Under the pieces are notes generated by a model. It did not search any database, was not told the origin of the DNA, and saw nothing but the letters and a program-made list of their open reading frames with translations. A stretch of DNA of 10,849 bases from an uncultured beta proteobacterium (lineage in GTDB: Bacteria; Pseudomonadota; Gammaproteobacteria; Burkholderiales; Rhodocyclaceae): NCBI GenBank assembly GCA_903916205.1, contig CAIWVX010000177.1, positions 1 through 10,849 of the forward strand. Reading direction: 5' to 3'. The translations under genes were made by a program, and so were the position numbers. The first letter of the stretch is position 1; the number at the start of each line of letters is the position of its first letter. Positions 1-9,334 of this stretch are shown in pieces.

Positions 1-282
1 ATTCGTTCGTTTATCAAACCGGGCACGCCGATAGGTGGTTTTGCCCTGAAAGGGCTTTTTCTAGTCCTTGCTTCAACCTTGCTCTTTGGCTTTGCTGTTC
101 GTGGGGCCGGAATGGCGATTACCTTACCCCTGATGATCCTCATCAGTGCCTATGCCAGCACCCGTTTCAGTTGGCGTTACTCGCTGGCACTGGCACTTGC
201 CGTCACTGTTTTTTGTATATTGATTTTCCGAGTGGGTCTGGGAATTCCGTTGCCGATACTGGGTTCATGGTTCGGTGAATGA
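1..282 (+). CDS. tctB: TctB-family small membrane subunit of a tripartite tricarboxylate transporter (C-terminal part)
   Basis: The reading frame is open from the first base of the window to a TGA at 280-282, giving 93 residues without a start, so the N-terminus lies to the left of the window. What remains is strongly hydrophobic: one segment around residues 17-33, a second starting near residue 37 (MAITLPLMILISAYAS) and a third near residues 63-77, ending in a GLGIPLPIL motif. Small four-helix TctB proteins typically end like this. In this transporter class TctB is the small inner-membrane partner of TctA, and a periplasmic TctC protein delivers a carboxylate substrate. The complete tctA begins 49 bases downstream on the same strand, which is the main support for the name. 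tctC is not in view and the substrate cannot be deduced. Confidence 0.8.
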   Translation: MRSFIKPGTPIGGFALKGLFLVLASTLLFGFAVRGAGMAITLPLMILISAYASTRFSWRYSLALALAVTVFCILIFRVGLGIPLPILGSWFGE

Positions 283-331
283 CGGGGTTGTGCCTAAGCA
301 AGTTGTGTTCTATTTGATTTTTTGAGGTGCT

Positions 332-1834
332 ATGGAACTCCTTAATAACATTGGACTCGGTTTTTCGGTCGCGTTAACCGGCATCAATCTACTTTACTGC
401 CTGGCAGGTGTTTTCCTCGGGACGTTGATCGGCGTTTTGCCCGGTCTTGGGCCGACGGCGACCATTGCCATGTTGTTGCCGGTGACGTTCACATTGCCGC
501 CTGTCTCGTCGCTCATCATGCTGGCCGGTATTTATTACGGTTCGCAATACGGCGGATCAACGACATCGATTTTGGTTAATGTTCCAGGCGAAGCGGCGTC
601 GGTCGTTACCGCGCTTGATGGTTACCAGATGGCACGCAAAGGGCGAGCGGGCGTGGCGCTGGCGACAGCGGCTATTGCCTCTTTTTTCGCCGGGACGGTG
701 GCGACAGTCGTTCTGGCGCTGTTTGCTCCGCCATTGGCTGACATTGCGCTTAAGTTCGGCCCGGCTGAGTTCTTCTCATTGATGGTTCTTGGTTTGTTGG
801 CCTCACTGGTTTTGGCTCGGGGTTCTTTATTGCACGCCTCGGGGATGGTAGTTCTTGGCTTGCTTCTGGGTCTGGTGGGTTCGGACGTGAATACCGGGAC
901 TCAGCGTTTTACCTTCGGCTTGCCACAACTCTCTGATGGAATTGGCTTCGTGGTCGTCGCCATGGGCATGTTTGGTCTGGCCGAGATTGTCCGTAATCTT
1001 GAGAATGAAGATGATCGTTCGTTGCTGGTGAGTAAAGTGACTCACCTGATGCCGAGCCGCGAGGACTGGAAACGCATGGTAGCGCCTATCCTGCGCGGCA
1101 CCACAATAGGCTCAATTCTCGGTATTTTGCCTGGCAGCGGTTCAATTCTTGGCGCTTTTGCCGCTTATGCGATTGAAAAGAAAGTATCGAAAAATTCCAC
1201 AGAATTCGGCCACGGGGCCATTGAAGGCGTAGCCGCACCGGAGTCCGCCAATAATGCCGGAGCACAAACCTCATTCATTCCGATGCTCACTCTTGGCATT
1301 CCTTCTAACCCGGTGATGGCGCTGATGATTGGTGCCATGATCATTCAAGGCATTCAACCCGGCCCGGCCGTGATCACCGAACAACCCGCCCTGTTCTGGG
1401 GAATTATCGTTTCCATGTGGATCGGCAACTTCTTTCTCGTCATCCTTAACCTGCCGCTCGTTGGCATGTGGGTACGGCTCGTGACCGTGCCTTATCAATA
1501 CCTGTATCCAGCCATTCTGGTGTTCTGCGGCATCGGCGTATTTAGTTTGAACAACACCGAATTCGATGTTTATATGATGGCTTTGTTCGGGGTGATTGGT
1601 TATATTTTCGTTAAGCTCGACTGCGAACCCGCGCCGATGCTATTGGCGTTTATTCTCGGCCCCATGATGGAAGAGTATCTGCGTCGGGCCTTACTGCTCT
1701 CACGCGGCGATCCGATGGTTTTCATCCAACGTCCGATCAGCGCGACAATGCTGGCGCTTGGCGCATTAGCCATCATCGTGGCCAGTCTGCCCGCGTTTAA
1801 TAAAAAACGTGAAGAAGCGTTCCGGGACGACTAA
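332..1834 (+). CDS. tctA: TctA-family large membrane subunit of a tripartite tricarboxylate transporter
   Basis: This 500-residue, very hydrophobic protein has the usual length for TctA, the roughly 12-helix permease subunit that moves tricarboxylates or related organic acids across the inner membrane with TctB and a periplasmic TctC. Family motifs are clear: GVLPGLGPTATIAMLLPVTF near residue 34, YYGSQYGGSTTSILVNVPGE near residue 68, a second related glycine-rich motif GILPGSGSILGAFAAYAIEK near residue 264 (the two halves of TctA are internally similar), and GVAAPESANNAGAQTSFIPM just after it, followed by LGIPSNPVMALMIGA. The ATG at 332 is preceded by GAGGTG at 324-329, a reasonable ribosome binding site. 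It follows tctB by 49 bases and is probably cotranscribed with it. It ends 29 bases before the stop of the convergent oxyR. The exact substrate (citrate, tricarballylate, other carboxylates) is not visible in the sequence. Confidence 0.93.
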   Translation: MELLNNIGLGFSVALTGINLLYCLAGVFLGTLIGVLPGLGPTATIAMLLPVTFTLPPVSSLIMLAGIYYGSQYGGSTTSILVNVPGEAASVVTALDGYQMARKGRAGVALATAAIASFFAGTVATVVLALFAPPLADIALKFGPAEFFSLMVLGLLASLVLARGSLLHASGMVVLGLLLGLVGSDVNTGTQRFTFGLPQLSDGIGFVVVAMGMFGLAEIVRNLENEDDRSLLVSKVTHLMPSREDWKRMVAPILRGTTIGSILGILPGSGSILGAFAAYAIEKKVSKNSTEFGHGAIEGVAAPESANNAGAQTSFIPMLTLGIPSNPVMALMIGAMIIQGIQPGPAVITEQPALFWGIIVSMWIGNFFLVILNLPLVGMWVRLVTVPYQYLYPAILVFCGIGVFSLNNTEFDVYMMALFGVIGYIFVKLDCEPAPMLLAFILGPMMEEYLRRALLLSRGDPMVFIQRPISATMLALGALAIIVASLPAFNKKREEAFRDD

Positions 1835-1863
1835 CGCTGGTTTTTAAGGCGGGTGGTGGTGAG

Positions 1864-2772
1864 TTATCGCCCCATCACATTCGCTTGCAGGAAGGCCTCG
1901 GCCAGCGCGTTTAATTCAACATGGCGAAAGGTCGAGCGCCGCGCTACGAGGGCGATGGTGCGCATCGGGCTAGGTTTGGTCATCGGGCGCACTACCAGTG
2001 TAGAGCTGGCTGTCAGCCCGCTTCTTACGGCCATTTCAGGTATCAGACCGATTCCGAACCCAGATTCGATCATCTGGATCAGAGTCAGTAGGCTGGTCGC
2101 CTCAATCAGTTTTGTGCCATTGTGAATGCTTTTGCCACAGGCATATAACGCGTGATCGCGCAGACAATGGCCTTCCTCCAGCAGTAACAGACGATCGGTC
2201 AGCGCAGGCGTGGGTACAACGGCTTTAGCCTTGATTTCAGGATCGTCTTTTCGTCCCACGATCCAGAGGTCATCGTTAAACAACGTTTCCACCCGAAGAT
2301 TCTCAGTAGCGTAAGGCAGCGCGATCAAGGCGAAATCGAGTTGCCCGTCTTCTAGCCTTAAGAGCAGATTGGCTGTCAGGTCTTCACGCAGTGCCAGATC
2401 TAACGCAGGATAGCGCTCGCGCAAAATCGGCAGCGCCAGCGGTAACAGAAAAGGAGCGATGGTCGGAATGATACCGAGTCGCAGGTGTCCGCTCATCGCC
2501 TCATGTGTCTCACCCGCCAGCGCCATCAGATCCTTGGTCGCCGCGAGAATGCTACGAGCCCGCCTGGCAATTTCAATTCCAGTCGGGGTTATCAATACAG
2601 ACTGCCGGTTACGCTCAACCAGTTGCGTACCGAGCACGCTTTCCAGTTCTTTCAAACCAGCGCTCAAGGTCGATTGCGTCACAAAACAGGCTTCTGCGGC
2701 GCGCGTAAAGTTAATCTGTTCGGAAAGTGCAACAAAGTATTGCAACTGTTTGAGTGAAGGTAGGGCGGTCAT
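1864..2772 (-). CDS. oxyR: OxyR, LysR-family hydrogen peroxide sensor and transcription regulator
   Basis: This 302-residue LysR-type regulator has an N-terminal winged helix-turn-helix (about residues 5-63, with FTRAAEACFVTQSTLSAGLK as the recognition region) and a C-terminal sensor domain. It is assigned to OxyR because of LLLLEEGHCLRDHALYAC at residues 195-212. Cys203 and Cys212 are nine residues apart in the same GHCLRD context as Cys199 and Cys208 of Escherichia coli OxyR, the pair that forms a disulfide on peroxide exposure. The family activates catalase, peroxidase and dps genes and commonly represses its own transcription. The gene is divergent from katG with 299 bases between starts, the classic arrangement for direct control. 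The minus-strand ATG at 2770-2772 gives the standard OxyR N-terminus, although no strong Shine-Dalgarno sequence precedes it. It converges on tctA, which is probably unrelated to it. Confidence 0.95.
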   Translation of the reverse strand: MTALPSLKQLQYFVALSEQINFTRAAEACFVTQSTLSAGLKELESVLGTQLVERNRQSVLITPTGIEIARRARSILAATKDLMALAGETHEAMSGHLRLGIIPTIAPFLLPLALPILRERYPALDLALREDLTANLLLRLEDGQLDFALIALPYATENLRVETLFNDDLWIVGRKDDPEIKAKAVVPTPALTDRLLLLEEGHCLRDHALYACGKSIHNGTKLIEATSLLTLIQMIESGFGIGLIPEMAVRSGLTASSTLVVRPMTKPSPMRTIALVARRSTFRHVELNALAEAFLQANVMGR

Positions 2773-2802
2773 GGTCGGCTCAATAAGTTATCGACAAAAC
2801 CG

Positions 2803-2831
2803 ATTATATATAAAAATATTATTCATTTTAA
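2803..2831 (-). promoter_or_regulatory. Candidate sigma70 promoter of oxyR
   Basis: Read on the minus strand, a perfect TATAAT lies at 2803-2808 and, 17 bases upstream, TTAAAA at 2826-2831 matches the -35 consensus at four of six positions. The -10 element is about 30 bases from the oxyR start codon. The surroundings are very AT-rich, so chance matches are likely, but spacing and location are right. The candidate operator at 2836-2852 sits just upstream of the -35, which would suit autoregulation. Confidence 0.4.
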
Positions 2832-2835
2832 AAAT

Positions 2836-2852
2836 ATAGCTCCTTAGCCTAT
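2836..2852. promoter_or_regulatory. Candidate OxyR operator in the oxyR-katG divergent region
   Basis: The sequence ATAGCTCCTTAGCCTAT is an interrupted palindrome with ATAG and CTAT arms. OxyR sites in enterobacteria are built from ATAG and CTAT elements with seven bases between them; here there are nine, so the match is imperfect. It is the only ATAG/CTAT pair of this kind that I see in the 299-base divergent region. The remainder of that region has an AT-rich half (2790-2900), an inverted repeat GCTTAT/ATAAGC at 2905-2922 in what is probably the katG leader, and a more GC-rich stretch before the katG ribosome binding site. I could not settle on a convincing -10/-35 pair for katG. Confidence 0.35.
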
Positions 2853-3068
2853 AGTCGGAATGTGGCAACAAACCGATAAAACTCAGTTGATAAAGAAAAA
2901 ATCCGCTTATCCCTCGATAAGCTTGAACGAACGTATTTTTTGAACCCACTCGCTGGGGGAAGCATCCATTTCCACTGAGCAGGACATGTAGCGGGCGAGT
3001 CGACGAGGTGGTTATCACGCAACTGGGGTTTAGGGTCATTTCTATTCACAACGTTAGCAAAGGAGTAA

Positions 3069-5258
<2,190 letters not shown>

Positions 5259-5263
5259 TTAAG

Positions 5264-5296
5264 ATAACCTCCCCGGTTCTGCACCGGGGAGGTTAT
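5264..5296 (+). terminator. Hairpin terminator downstream of katG
   Basis: A perfect 13-base-pair stem (5264-5276 pairing with 5284-5296, core TAACCTCCCCGG) closes a seven-base loop TTCTGCA, starting five bases after the katG stop codon. The stem is stable and GC-rich in its upper part. The sequence after it (TAGTCGTTTG) has only a weak run of T, so it may end transcription less sharply than a classical intrinsic terminator or mainly protect the mRNA 3' end. It would separate katG from dps. Confidence 0.75.
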
Positions 5297-5318
5297 AGTC
5301 GTTTGAATCACCGTTTGA

Positions 5319-5479
5319 AACCGTATCTGCGTCATCTCAATTGAAAACACCACACATTCAGTGGGCGGGCACCGAAAGAGATTCAGTTGCGCCACATCAA
5401 TAACTGCCTGAAGGCTGATCTGGCTTACGGTAAAGGTGTTGCCAAGGTATTGGGTATCCCGGAAAATAAAATAGGCTAA
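5319..5479 (+). pseudogene. Relic of the C-terminus of a monofunctional haem catalase (katA-like)
   Basis: This short stretch between the katG hairpin and dps reads as the extreme C-terminus of a clade-type monofunctional catalase, a family unrelated to KatG. One frame (5343-5369) gives ENTTHSVGG; the other (5369-5479) gives [13 protein letters not shown] followed by [17 protein letters not shown] and a TAA stop. Catalases of this family end with a similar block, ENTAR-x-x-GG-[VA]-P-x-EIQLRHI, then KADPAYG and a GVAKALG-like end. Restoring one G in the GGG run at 5367-5369 joins the two pieces into one continuous sequence, so a one-base deletion is the simplest explanation. The catalytic core is absent and in-frame stops lie upstream (for example 5316-5318), so the relic cannot encode an enzyme. 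I infer an older catalase gene lost here, next to or replaced by katG. The left edge is uncertain. Confidence 0.75.
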
Positions 5480-5483
5480 AGAG
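5471..5483. promoter_or_regulatory. Candidate operator sequence upstream of dps, shared with the oxyR-katG region
   Basis: ATAGGCTAAAGAG differs by one base from ATAGGCTAAGGAG, which is the minus-strand reading of 2840-2852 between oxyR and katG. It lies about 80 bases before the dps start codon and overlaps the stop codon of the catalase relic. OxyR commonly activates dps, so a shared binding element is plausible. The right-hand CTAT arm found in the first copy is not kept here (TGAC instead). Confidence 0.25.
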
Positions 5484-5563
5484 TGACCCAATACGGCAAG
5501 TGTCGTGGCCTAAACTTTATCTTGGCTACGATTGAAATCTGGTTTTTACCAAGGAGAACAACC

Positions 5564-6058
5564 ATGAGTATTAAAAAAACAAAGACCACTTCAATCAATA
5601 TCGGCATCAGTGACAGTGATCGCCAAAAAATAGCGCATGGCCTGTCAACATTGCTGGCCGACAGTTACACCCTCTATTTGATGACCCACAATTTCCACTG
5701 GAACGTTACCGGCCCAAAATTTAACGATCTGCACACGATGTTCATGGGGCAATACACCGAACAGTGGAATGCTCTGGACATCATCGCGGAACGGATTCGT
5801 GCGCTCGGTCATCCCGCCCCCGGAACCTACAAGGAATTTGTCAAACTCGCTTCGATCAAGGAAGTCGATGGCGTGCCCAAGGCACTAGAAATGGTCAGGC
5901 ATCTGGTCGCCGCACAGGAAGCTACGGCGCGGACGGCGCGCAAGCTGTTTGCTTTGGCCAGTGAGGCTAACGACCAGCCGACGGCTGATTTGCTGACCCA
6001 GCGCCTAGAAATCCACGAGAAAACTGCTTGGATGCTGCGTAGTTTGTTGGAGGATTGA
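5564..6058 (+). CDS. dps: Dps-family ferritin-like DNA-protecting protein
   Basis: This 164-residue protein belongs to the Dps family, which forms 12-subunit shells, oxidises Fe(II) with hydrogen peroxide and stores the iron, thereby suppressing hydroxyl radical formation, and often binds DNA. The inter-subunit ferroxidase residues are all present: His45 in HNFHWNVTG, His57 in DLHTMF, and Asp72 and Glu76 in LDIIAER, matching His51, His63, Asp78 and Glu82 of E. coli Dps. The N-terminal tail has three lysines in its first seven residues (MSIKKTK), which may aid DNA binding. The start at 5564 is chosen over the in-frame ATG at 5483 because AAGGAG lies at 5551-5556 with ideal spacing and the protein then has family length; the extra 27 residues look unlike Dps. 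It lies downstream of katG and the catalase relic, consistent with a peroxide-response cluster. Confidence 0.94.
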   Translation: MSIKKTKTTSINIGISDSDRQKIAHGLSTLLADSYTLYLMTHNFHWNVTGPKFNDLHTMFMGQYTEQWNALDIIAERIRALGHPAPGTYKEFVKLASIKEVDGVPKALEMVRHLVAAQEATARTARKLFALASEANDQPTADLLTQRLEIHEKTAWMLRSLLED

Positions 6059-6158
6059 TTTCAAAGATCGTAGGCGATCCGCAGAAAATAAGCCCGCATA
6101 AACATTGACTCACACGGCTTTAGTCATTCAGGATGCCCGTTTTGTTTGGCCCGCAGAA

Positions 6159-6992
6159 TCAACCCTGATAAACCCCGTGCAGTAGTGCAATTTCTTCTGC
6201 ATGACCAAGCAATTCGTTAGGCGTTTCGAGTAGAAAGGGCAAGTGTCGCAAGGCAGGATGATTGATGATCCGGGTGATGGCTTCCAATCCGATTTGACCG
6301 TGTCCGATCTTGGCGTGGCGATCTTTACGGCTGCCTAGTGGATTTAAGCTGTCGTTCAGATGGATGGCACGCAGTTTATCGAGGCCGATGATGGTGTCGA
6401 ATTCGCTCAGCACACCGTCTAAATTGCCGACGATATCGTAGCCAGCGTCATGAATGTGGCAAGTATCGAGGCAGACGCCCATTTTTTCTTTGTGCTCGAC
6501 AGCGTCGAGTATTTGCCGCAGTTCGTCGAAGGTCCGGCCCACTTCGCTGCCTTTTCCGGCCATCGTTTCCAGCAGTACGGTGGTGGTCTGATGCGGTTTA
6601 AGTAAGGCGTTGAGTTGCACGATAATCATTGCGATGGCGGCCGCTTCACCCTGCCCGACATGGCTGCCGGGATGAAAATTGTAGAGGTTGCCGGGTAGTC
6701 GCTCCATGCGCTCAAGATCGTCCCGCATGGCGGTCATAGCAAAATTTCGGGTTTTTTCGTCAGCCGAACAGGGGTTGAGCGTATACGAGGCGTGGGCCAG
6801 CAACGTGGCAAAGTGGTGCTCTGCCGCGAGTTTGATAAATGCCTCAAGGTCAGCCGGGTCAATCGCTTTGGCGCTGCCGCCACGCGGGTTACGGGTAAAA
6901 AACTGGAAGGTGTTGGCGCCAATGGAAAGCGCATCCCGACTCATGCCCATAAAACCTTTGGACGTTGATAAGTGACAACCGATGTTCAGCAT
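6159..6992 (-). CDS. nfo: Endonuclease IV (AP endonuclease, Nfo family)
   Basis: This 277-residue TIM-barrel enzyme cleaves DNA 5' of abasic sites and trims blocked 3' ends, including those made by oxidative damage. All nine ligands of the three-zinc centre can be placed: His67 (LLAHASY), His107 (NFHPGSH), Glu142 (LLETMAG), Asp176 and His179 ([13 protein letters not shown]), His211 (AIHLNDS), Asp224 and His226 ([10 protein letters not shown]), and Glu256 (LLETPNE). Their order and spacing match E. coli Nfo. The length is close to the family norm of about 280. The gene converges on dps with 100 bases between stops; a small GATCG/CGATC hairpin at 6066-6079 lies there but does not look like a terminator. 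The start codon overlaps the stop of the small ORF upstream as ATGCTGA, and its own ribosome binding site is weak, so translational coupling to the ovoA operon is likely. Confidence 0.95.
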   Translation of the reverse strand: MLNIGCHLSTSKGFMGMSRDALSIGANTFQFFTRNPRGGSAKAIDPADLEAFIKLAAEHHFATLLAHASYTLNPCSADEKTRNFAMTAMRDDLERMERLPGNLYNFHPGSHVGQGEAAAIAMIIVQLNALLKPHQTTTVLLETMAGKGSEVGRTFDELRQILDAVEHKEKMGVCLDTCHIHDAGYDIVGNLDGVLSEFDTIIGLDKLRAIHLNDSLNPLGSRKDRHAKIGHGQIGLEAITRIINHPALRHLPFLLETPNELLGHAEEIALLHGVYQG

Positions 6993-7132
6993 GAATGCTC
7001 TGGTGATAACGTAAAAAACTTTCCAAAGGCGATAGCGATCAGCGTCTTGATCCCGCAGTGCACATTGCGATGAACGGAAAGCGCTTCATAGTGGGTGCTT
7101 GAATCCGGGTGGCGCTCGCGTCGTTTAATCAT
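6986..7132 (-). CDS. Small hypothetical protein (48 residues) between ovoA and nfo
   Basis: This minus-strand ORF runs from an ATG at 7130-7132 to a TGA at 6986-6988 and fits the ovoA-nfo gap exactly. Its start overlaps the ovoA stop within ATGATTAA, and its stop overlaps the nfo start within ATGCTGA. Such back-to-back overlaps are typical of translationally coupled operon genes. The product starts [12 protein letters not shown], is basic in its first half, contains two cysteines and three histidines near the middle ([12 protein letters not shown]), and has a short hydrophobic stretch [13 protein letters not shown] around residues 29-41. I do not recognise the family and assign no function. 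It has no clear Shine-Dalgarno sequence of its own, so it would depend on ovoA translation. It could instead be a chance ORF, because one junction may arise easily, but two overlaps together are suggestive. Confidence 0.45.
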   Translation of the reverse strand: MIKRRERHPDSSTHYEALSVHRNVHCGIKTLIAIAFGKFFTLSPEHSC

Positions 7133-9248
7133 GAACAAGAGGATCTCTGCGCTCCCAGAGGCTGACTTCGGAAAGGGTGTGCTGGAATTTTCGCTTGGTT
7201 TCACGAATAACAAAGGGGACGGATAGTGGGCCGCTTAGCAAACGGAAATTCGCTTCAAGAAGAGATTTCAGTCCATCCAACGTGGTAAAACTTTCGCCAT
7301 CTTTCTTGAATCCACCAACCCATTTATCTCGCTGAGTGTGCTCCTGGAGCCAGGTGTACGGCGACGCGATTAATAACAGTCCTCCCGAATTGATGCGCTC
7401 ATGGATTGATTGGAGTAGTTTTTCCGGGCTGTAGAGACGGTCGATCAGATTGGCGGCAAAAACCAAATCGTAACCCGTAAAAATCGGCTTGAGGTTGCAT
7501 GCATCGCCCTGAAAAAATTCAACCCTTTGCGCCATTGGATCGAGTCCAAGCTCAGTGAGCGTTCTTTCTTTGTAGGAGACCAGCTCGCCTTCATCGACCA
7601 GCGTGTAACGCACATTGCCCTGCTCGGCCAGACGCACACCTTGTCCAATAAACCGGGCGGAAAAATCGATTCCGGTAACTCGTTTGAAATGCCGTGCCAG
7701 TTCAAACGTGGCTCGTCCTGTCGCACAGCCAAGATCCAGAGCCTTTAGTGCCGGTTTATCGCCCATCGCCTGTATCGCCAATTGAGCCAGCGCACGCGGG
7801 AAATTGGCTACGCCGAAGTACTCATCGCCATAATGGAATTCGGTGTATTCAGACACTAAACGGTCGGTTTCATAATGCGACGAAGAGAGGGTTACTGGTG
7901 CCTCTGCATAAACATATCGGAACCCAGCATGTTGGAAAAAATGGCGACGGAAGGCATAACGCGAGAAAGGCAGCGCTTCGTTGCCGCAGGATACCCACGA
8001 ACCACCCTTAAATAAATTATGCCGTGCATCAAAAGTCGGCGTGGTGAAGTCATCGTAGATCGGGTGAACTTCAAAGCCGTCAAAAGGATAAATCGGTGTC
8101 TCAGTCCACTGCCAGACGTTACCGATCACATCGAAAAATGCACCCTGTGCAAAGCGGTCTACCGGACACGATGACGCATAGTGCTCAAGCTGAAGGTTGG
8201 CTGGACAATGACTCGCACCGGCAAAAGCGCATAGCGCCTGCCATTCATCTTCGCTCGGCAGACGTACCGGCGCGGCGCTGACTCGGGCCTTCCATTGACA
8301 AAATGCCTTGGCTTCGTGGTAATTGGTTTCCACCGGCCAGTTCCACGGCATAGGTATTTCTTCAAGCATCAGGCGTAGTCGCCAGTGAGGGCTATCCGGT
8401 GACGTATTATTCCGGATCCAGAAGCTGGGGTGTTCAGCCTTAGCAAAGTTCTTCCAGTTCAGACCTTCTTCAGCCCACAAGGAATCATCGGCATAGCCTC
8501 CGGCCTCTACAAAAGCAAGGAATTCTTGGTTAGACACCAGATATCGGCTGGCCTTGAAATCCGCTGTTTCGGCCAGATGCGTGCCAAATTCGTTATCCCA
8601 GCCATAACGGCCGTTGCCTCGCTCACGACCTAAACGGAATGTTGCTGCGGGAATTTCGATTAGCTCATTTTGTGGCGCGACCCCGGCCGAGCGACACGGC
8701 TCCCAAGCCGCATGTGGCGAAACGTATTTCAGCTGATGCTGACGGATCAGCACTGACGAGGTTTCCAGATGGATAAGTTCGTGTTCAATACCCATCATGA
8801 TGATCCACCAAGGATGATCCCAAGTGATCGGCAGTGATAGAGGCAGTGAGCCGATTAAGCGACTAACCGTGACACGCACCTGCTGACGATAGGCCCTAAC
8901 CTCTTCGACAGACGGCCAGTCATAACGCGCTTCATTAAGATCGTCCCAGCTCATTTCATCGACGCCAACCGCGAACATCGATTCAAATCGCGGATTAAGA
9001 CGCTGATCAATCAGGCCAGCAAGTAACAGCTTGTTGATGAAAAAAGTCGCGGTATGGCCGAAATAAAAAATCAACGGATGGCGCAACGCAATTGGCTTGA
9101 TGTAGTACGCCTCATCGCAATTCAGGACTTCGAATAATTGCTCATAGCGATCAAAACTCGCGTGAAAATAGGCCAGAATCTCAGCTCGCTTTAACTCACT
9201 ATCGGTTCCGGTCAACTCCGGCGTTGAGGGAAAACAGACTTGGTTCAT
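7125..9248 (-). CDS. ovoA: OvoA, 5-histidylcysteine sulfoxide synthase with fused methyltransferase (ovothiol A biosynthesis)
   Basis: This 707-residue multidomain enzyme starts ovothiol A synthesis. The N-terminal DinB-like region (about residues 15-180) contains the non-haem iron HX3HXE motif, HELIHLE at residues 156-162, with a further likely histidine ligand at His65 in YFGHTATF. A formylglycine-generating-enzyme/sulfatase-modifying type domain follows (about 195-450), with the characteristic FFDVIGNVWQWTE and FKGGSWVS motifs and RYAFRRHFFQHAGFRY. The C-terminal domain (about 480-707) is a SAM-dependent methyltransferase with motif I LDLGCATGRATFELA near residue 504; in this family it methylates 4-mercaptohistidine on the imidazole. 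Shorter EgtB proteins of ergothioneine synthesis lack this last domain, which is why OvoA is preferred. The protein is full-length and appears intact. It is probably cotranscribed with the small ORF and nfo downstream. Ovothiol is a redox-active thiol, which fits the neighbouring peroxide-defence genes. Confidence 0.93.
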   Translation of the reverse strand: MNQVCFPSTPELTGTDSELKRAEILAYFHASFDRYEQLFEVLNCDEAYYIKPIALRHPLIFYFGHTATFFINKLLLAGLIDQRLNPRFESMFAVGVDEMSWDDLNEARYDWPSVEEVRAYRQQVRVTVSRLIGSLPLSLPITWDHPWWIIMMGIEHELIHLETSSVLIRQHQLKYVSPHAAWEPCRSAGVAPQNELIEIPAATFRLGRERGNGRYGWDNEFGTHLAETADFKASRYLVSNQEFLAFVEAGGYADDSLWAEEGLNWKNFAKAEHPSFWIRNNTSPDSPHWRLRLMLEEIPMPWNWPVETNYHEAKAFCQWKARVSAAPVRLPSEDEWQALCAFAGASHCPANLQLEHYASSCPVDRFAQGAFFDVIGNVWQWTETPIYPFDGFEVHPIYDDFTTPTFDARHNLFKGGSWVSCGNEALPFSRYAFRRHFFQHAGFRYVYAEAPVTLSSSHYETDRLVSEYTEFHYGDEYFGVANFPRALAQLAIQAMGDKPALKALDLGCATGRATFELARHFKRVTGIDFSARFIGQGVRLAEQGNVRYTLVDEGELVSYKERTLTELGLDPMAQRVEFFQGDACNLKPIFTGYDLVFAANLIDRLYSPEKLLQSIHERINSGGLLLIASPYTWLQEHTQRDKWVGGFKKDGESFTTLDGLKSLLEANFRLLSGPLSVPFVIRETKRKFQHTLSEVSLWERRDPLVHD

Positions 9249-9275
9249 GGTTTATCCAAACTATTTGATAGGTAG

Positions 9276-9303
9276 ATCATAAACGGATTGGGCGTAGTGA
9301 TAA
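9276..9303 (-). promoter_or_regulatory. Candidate sigma70 promoter of ovoA
   Basis: On the minus strand TATGAT (9276-9281, five of six matches to the -10 consensus) is preceded after 16 bases by TTATCA (9298-9303, four of six to the -35). It lies in the 86-base gap between lgt and ovoA and would start transcription about 20 bases before the ovoA ATG. If real, ovoA has its own promoter rather than depending on lgt. Confidence 0.35.
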
Positions 9304-9334
9304 CGTCGCGGACAGTGATGTGTTTGCCATTGAA

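Noticed and set aside
1853..2125. A 90-codon plus-strand frame opposite the end of oxyR
   Set aside because: It is the shadow of oxyR and has no ribosome binding site or recognisable product.
2905..2922. Inverted repeat GCTTAT/ATAAGC in the katG leader as a riboswitch or attenuator
   Set aside because: It is a six-base stem with a six-base loop, with no partner structures or leader peptide; too weak to claim a regulatory RNA.
5483..5563. A longer dps start adding 27 residues
   Set aside because: The ATG at 5564 has an excellent AAGGAG at 5551-5556 and yields the family's normal N-terminus; the extension does not resemble Dps.
6066..6079. Hairpin GATCG-TAGG-CGATC between dps and nfo as a shared terminator
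   Set aside because: The stem is only five base pairs and there is no T run on either strand after it.
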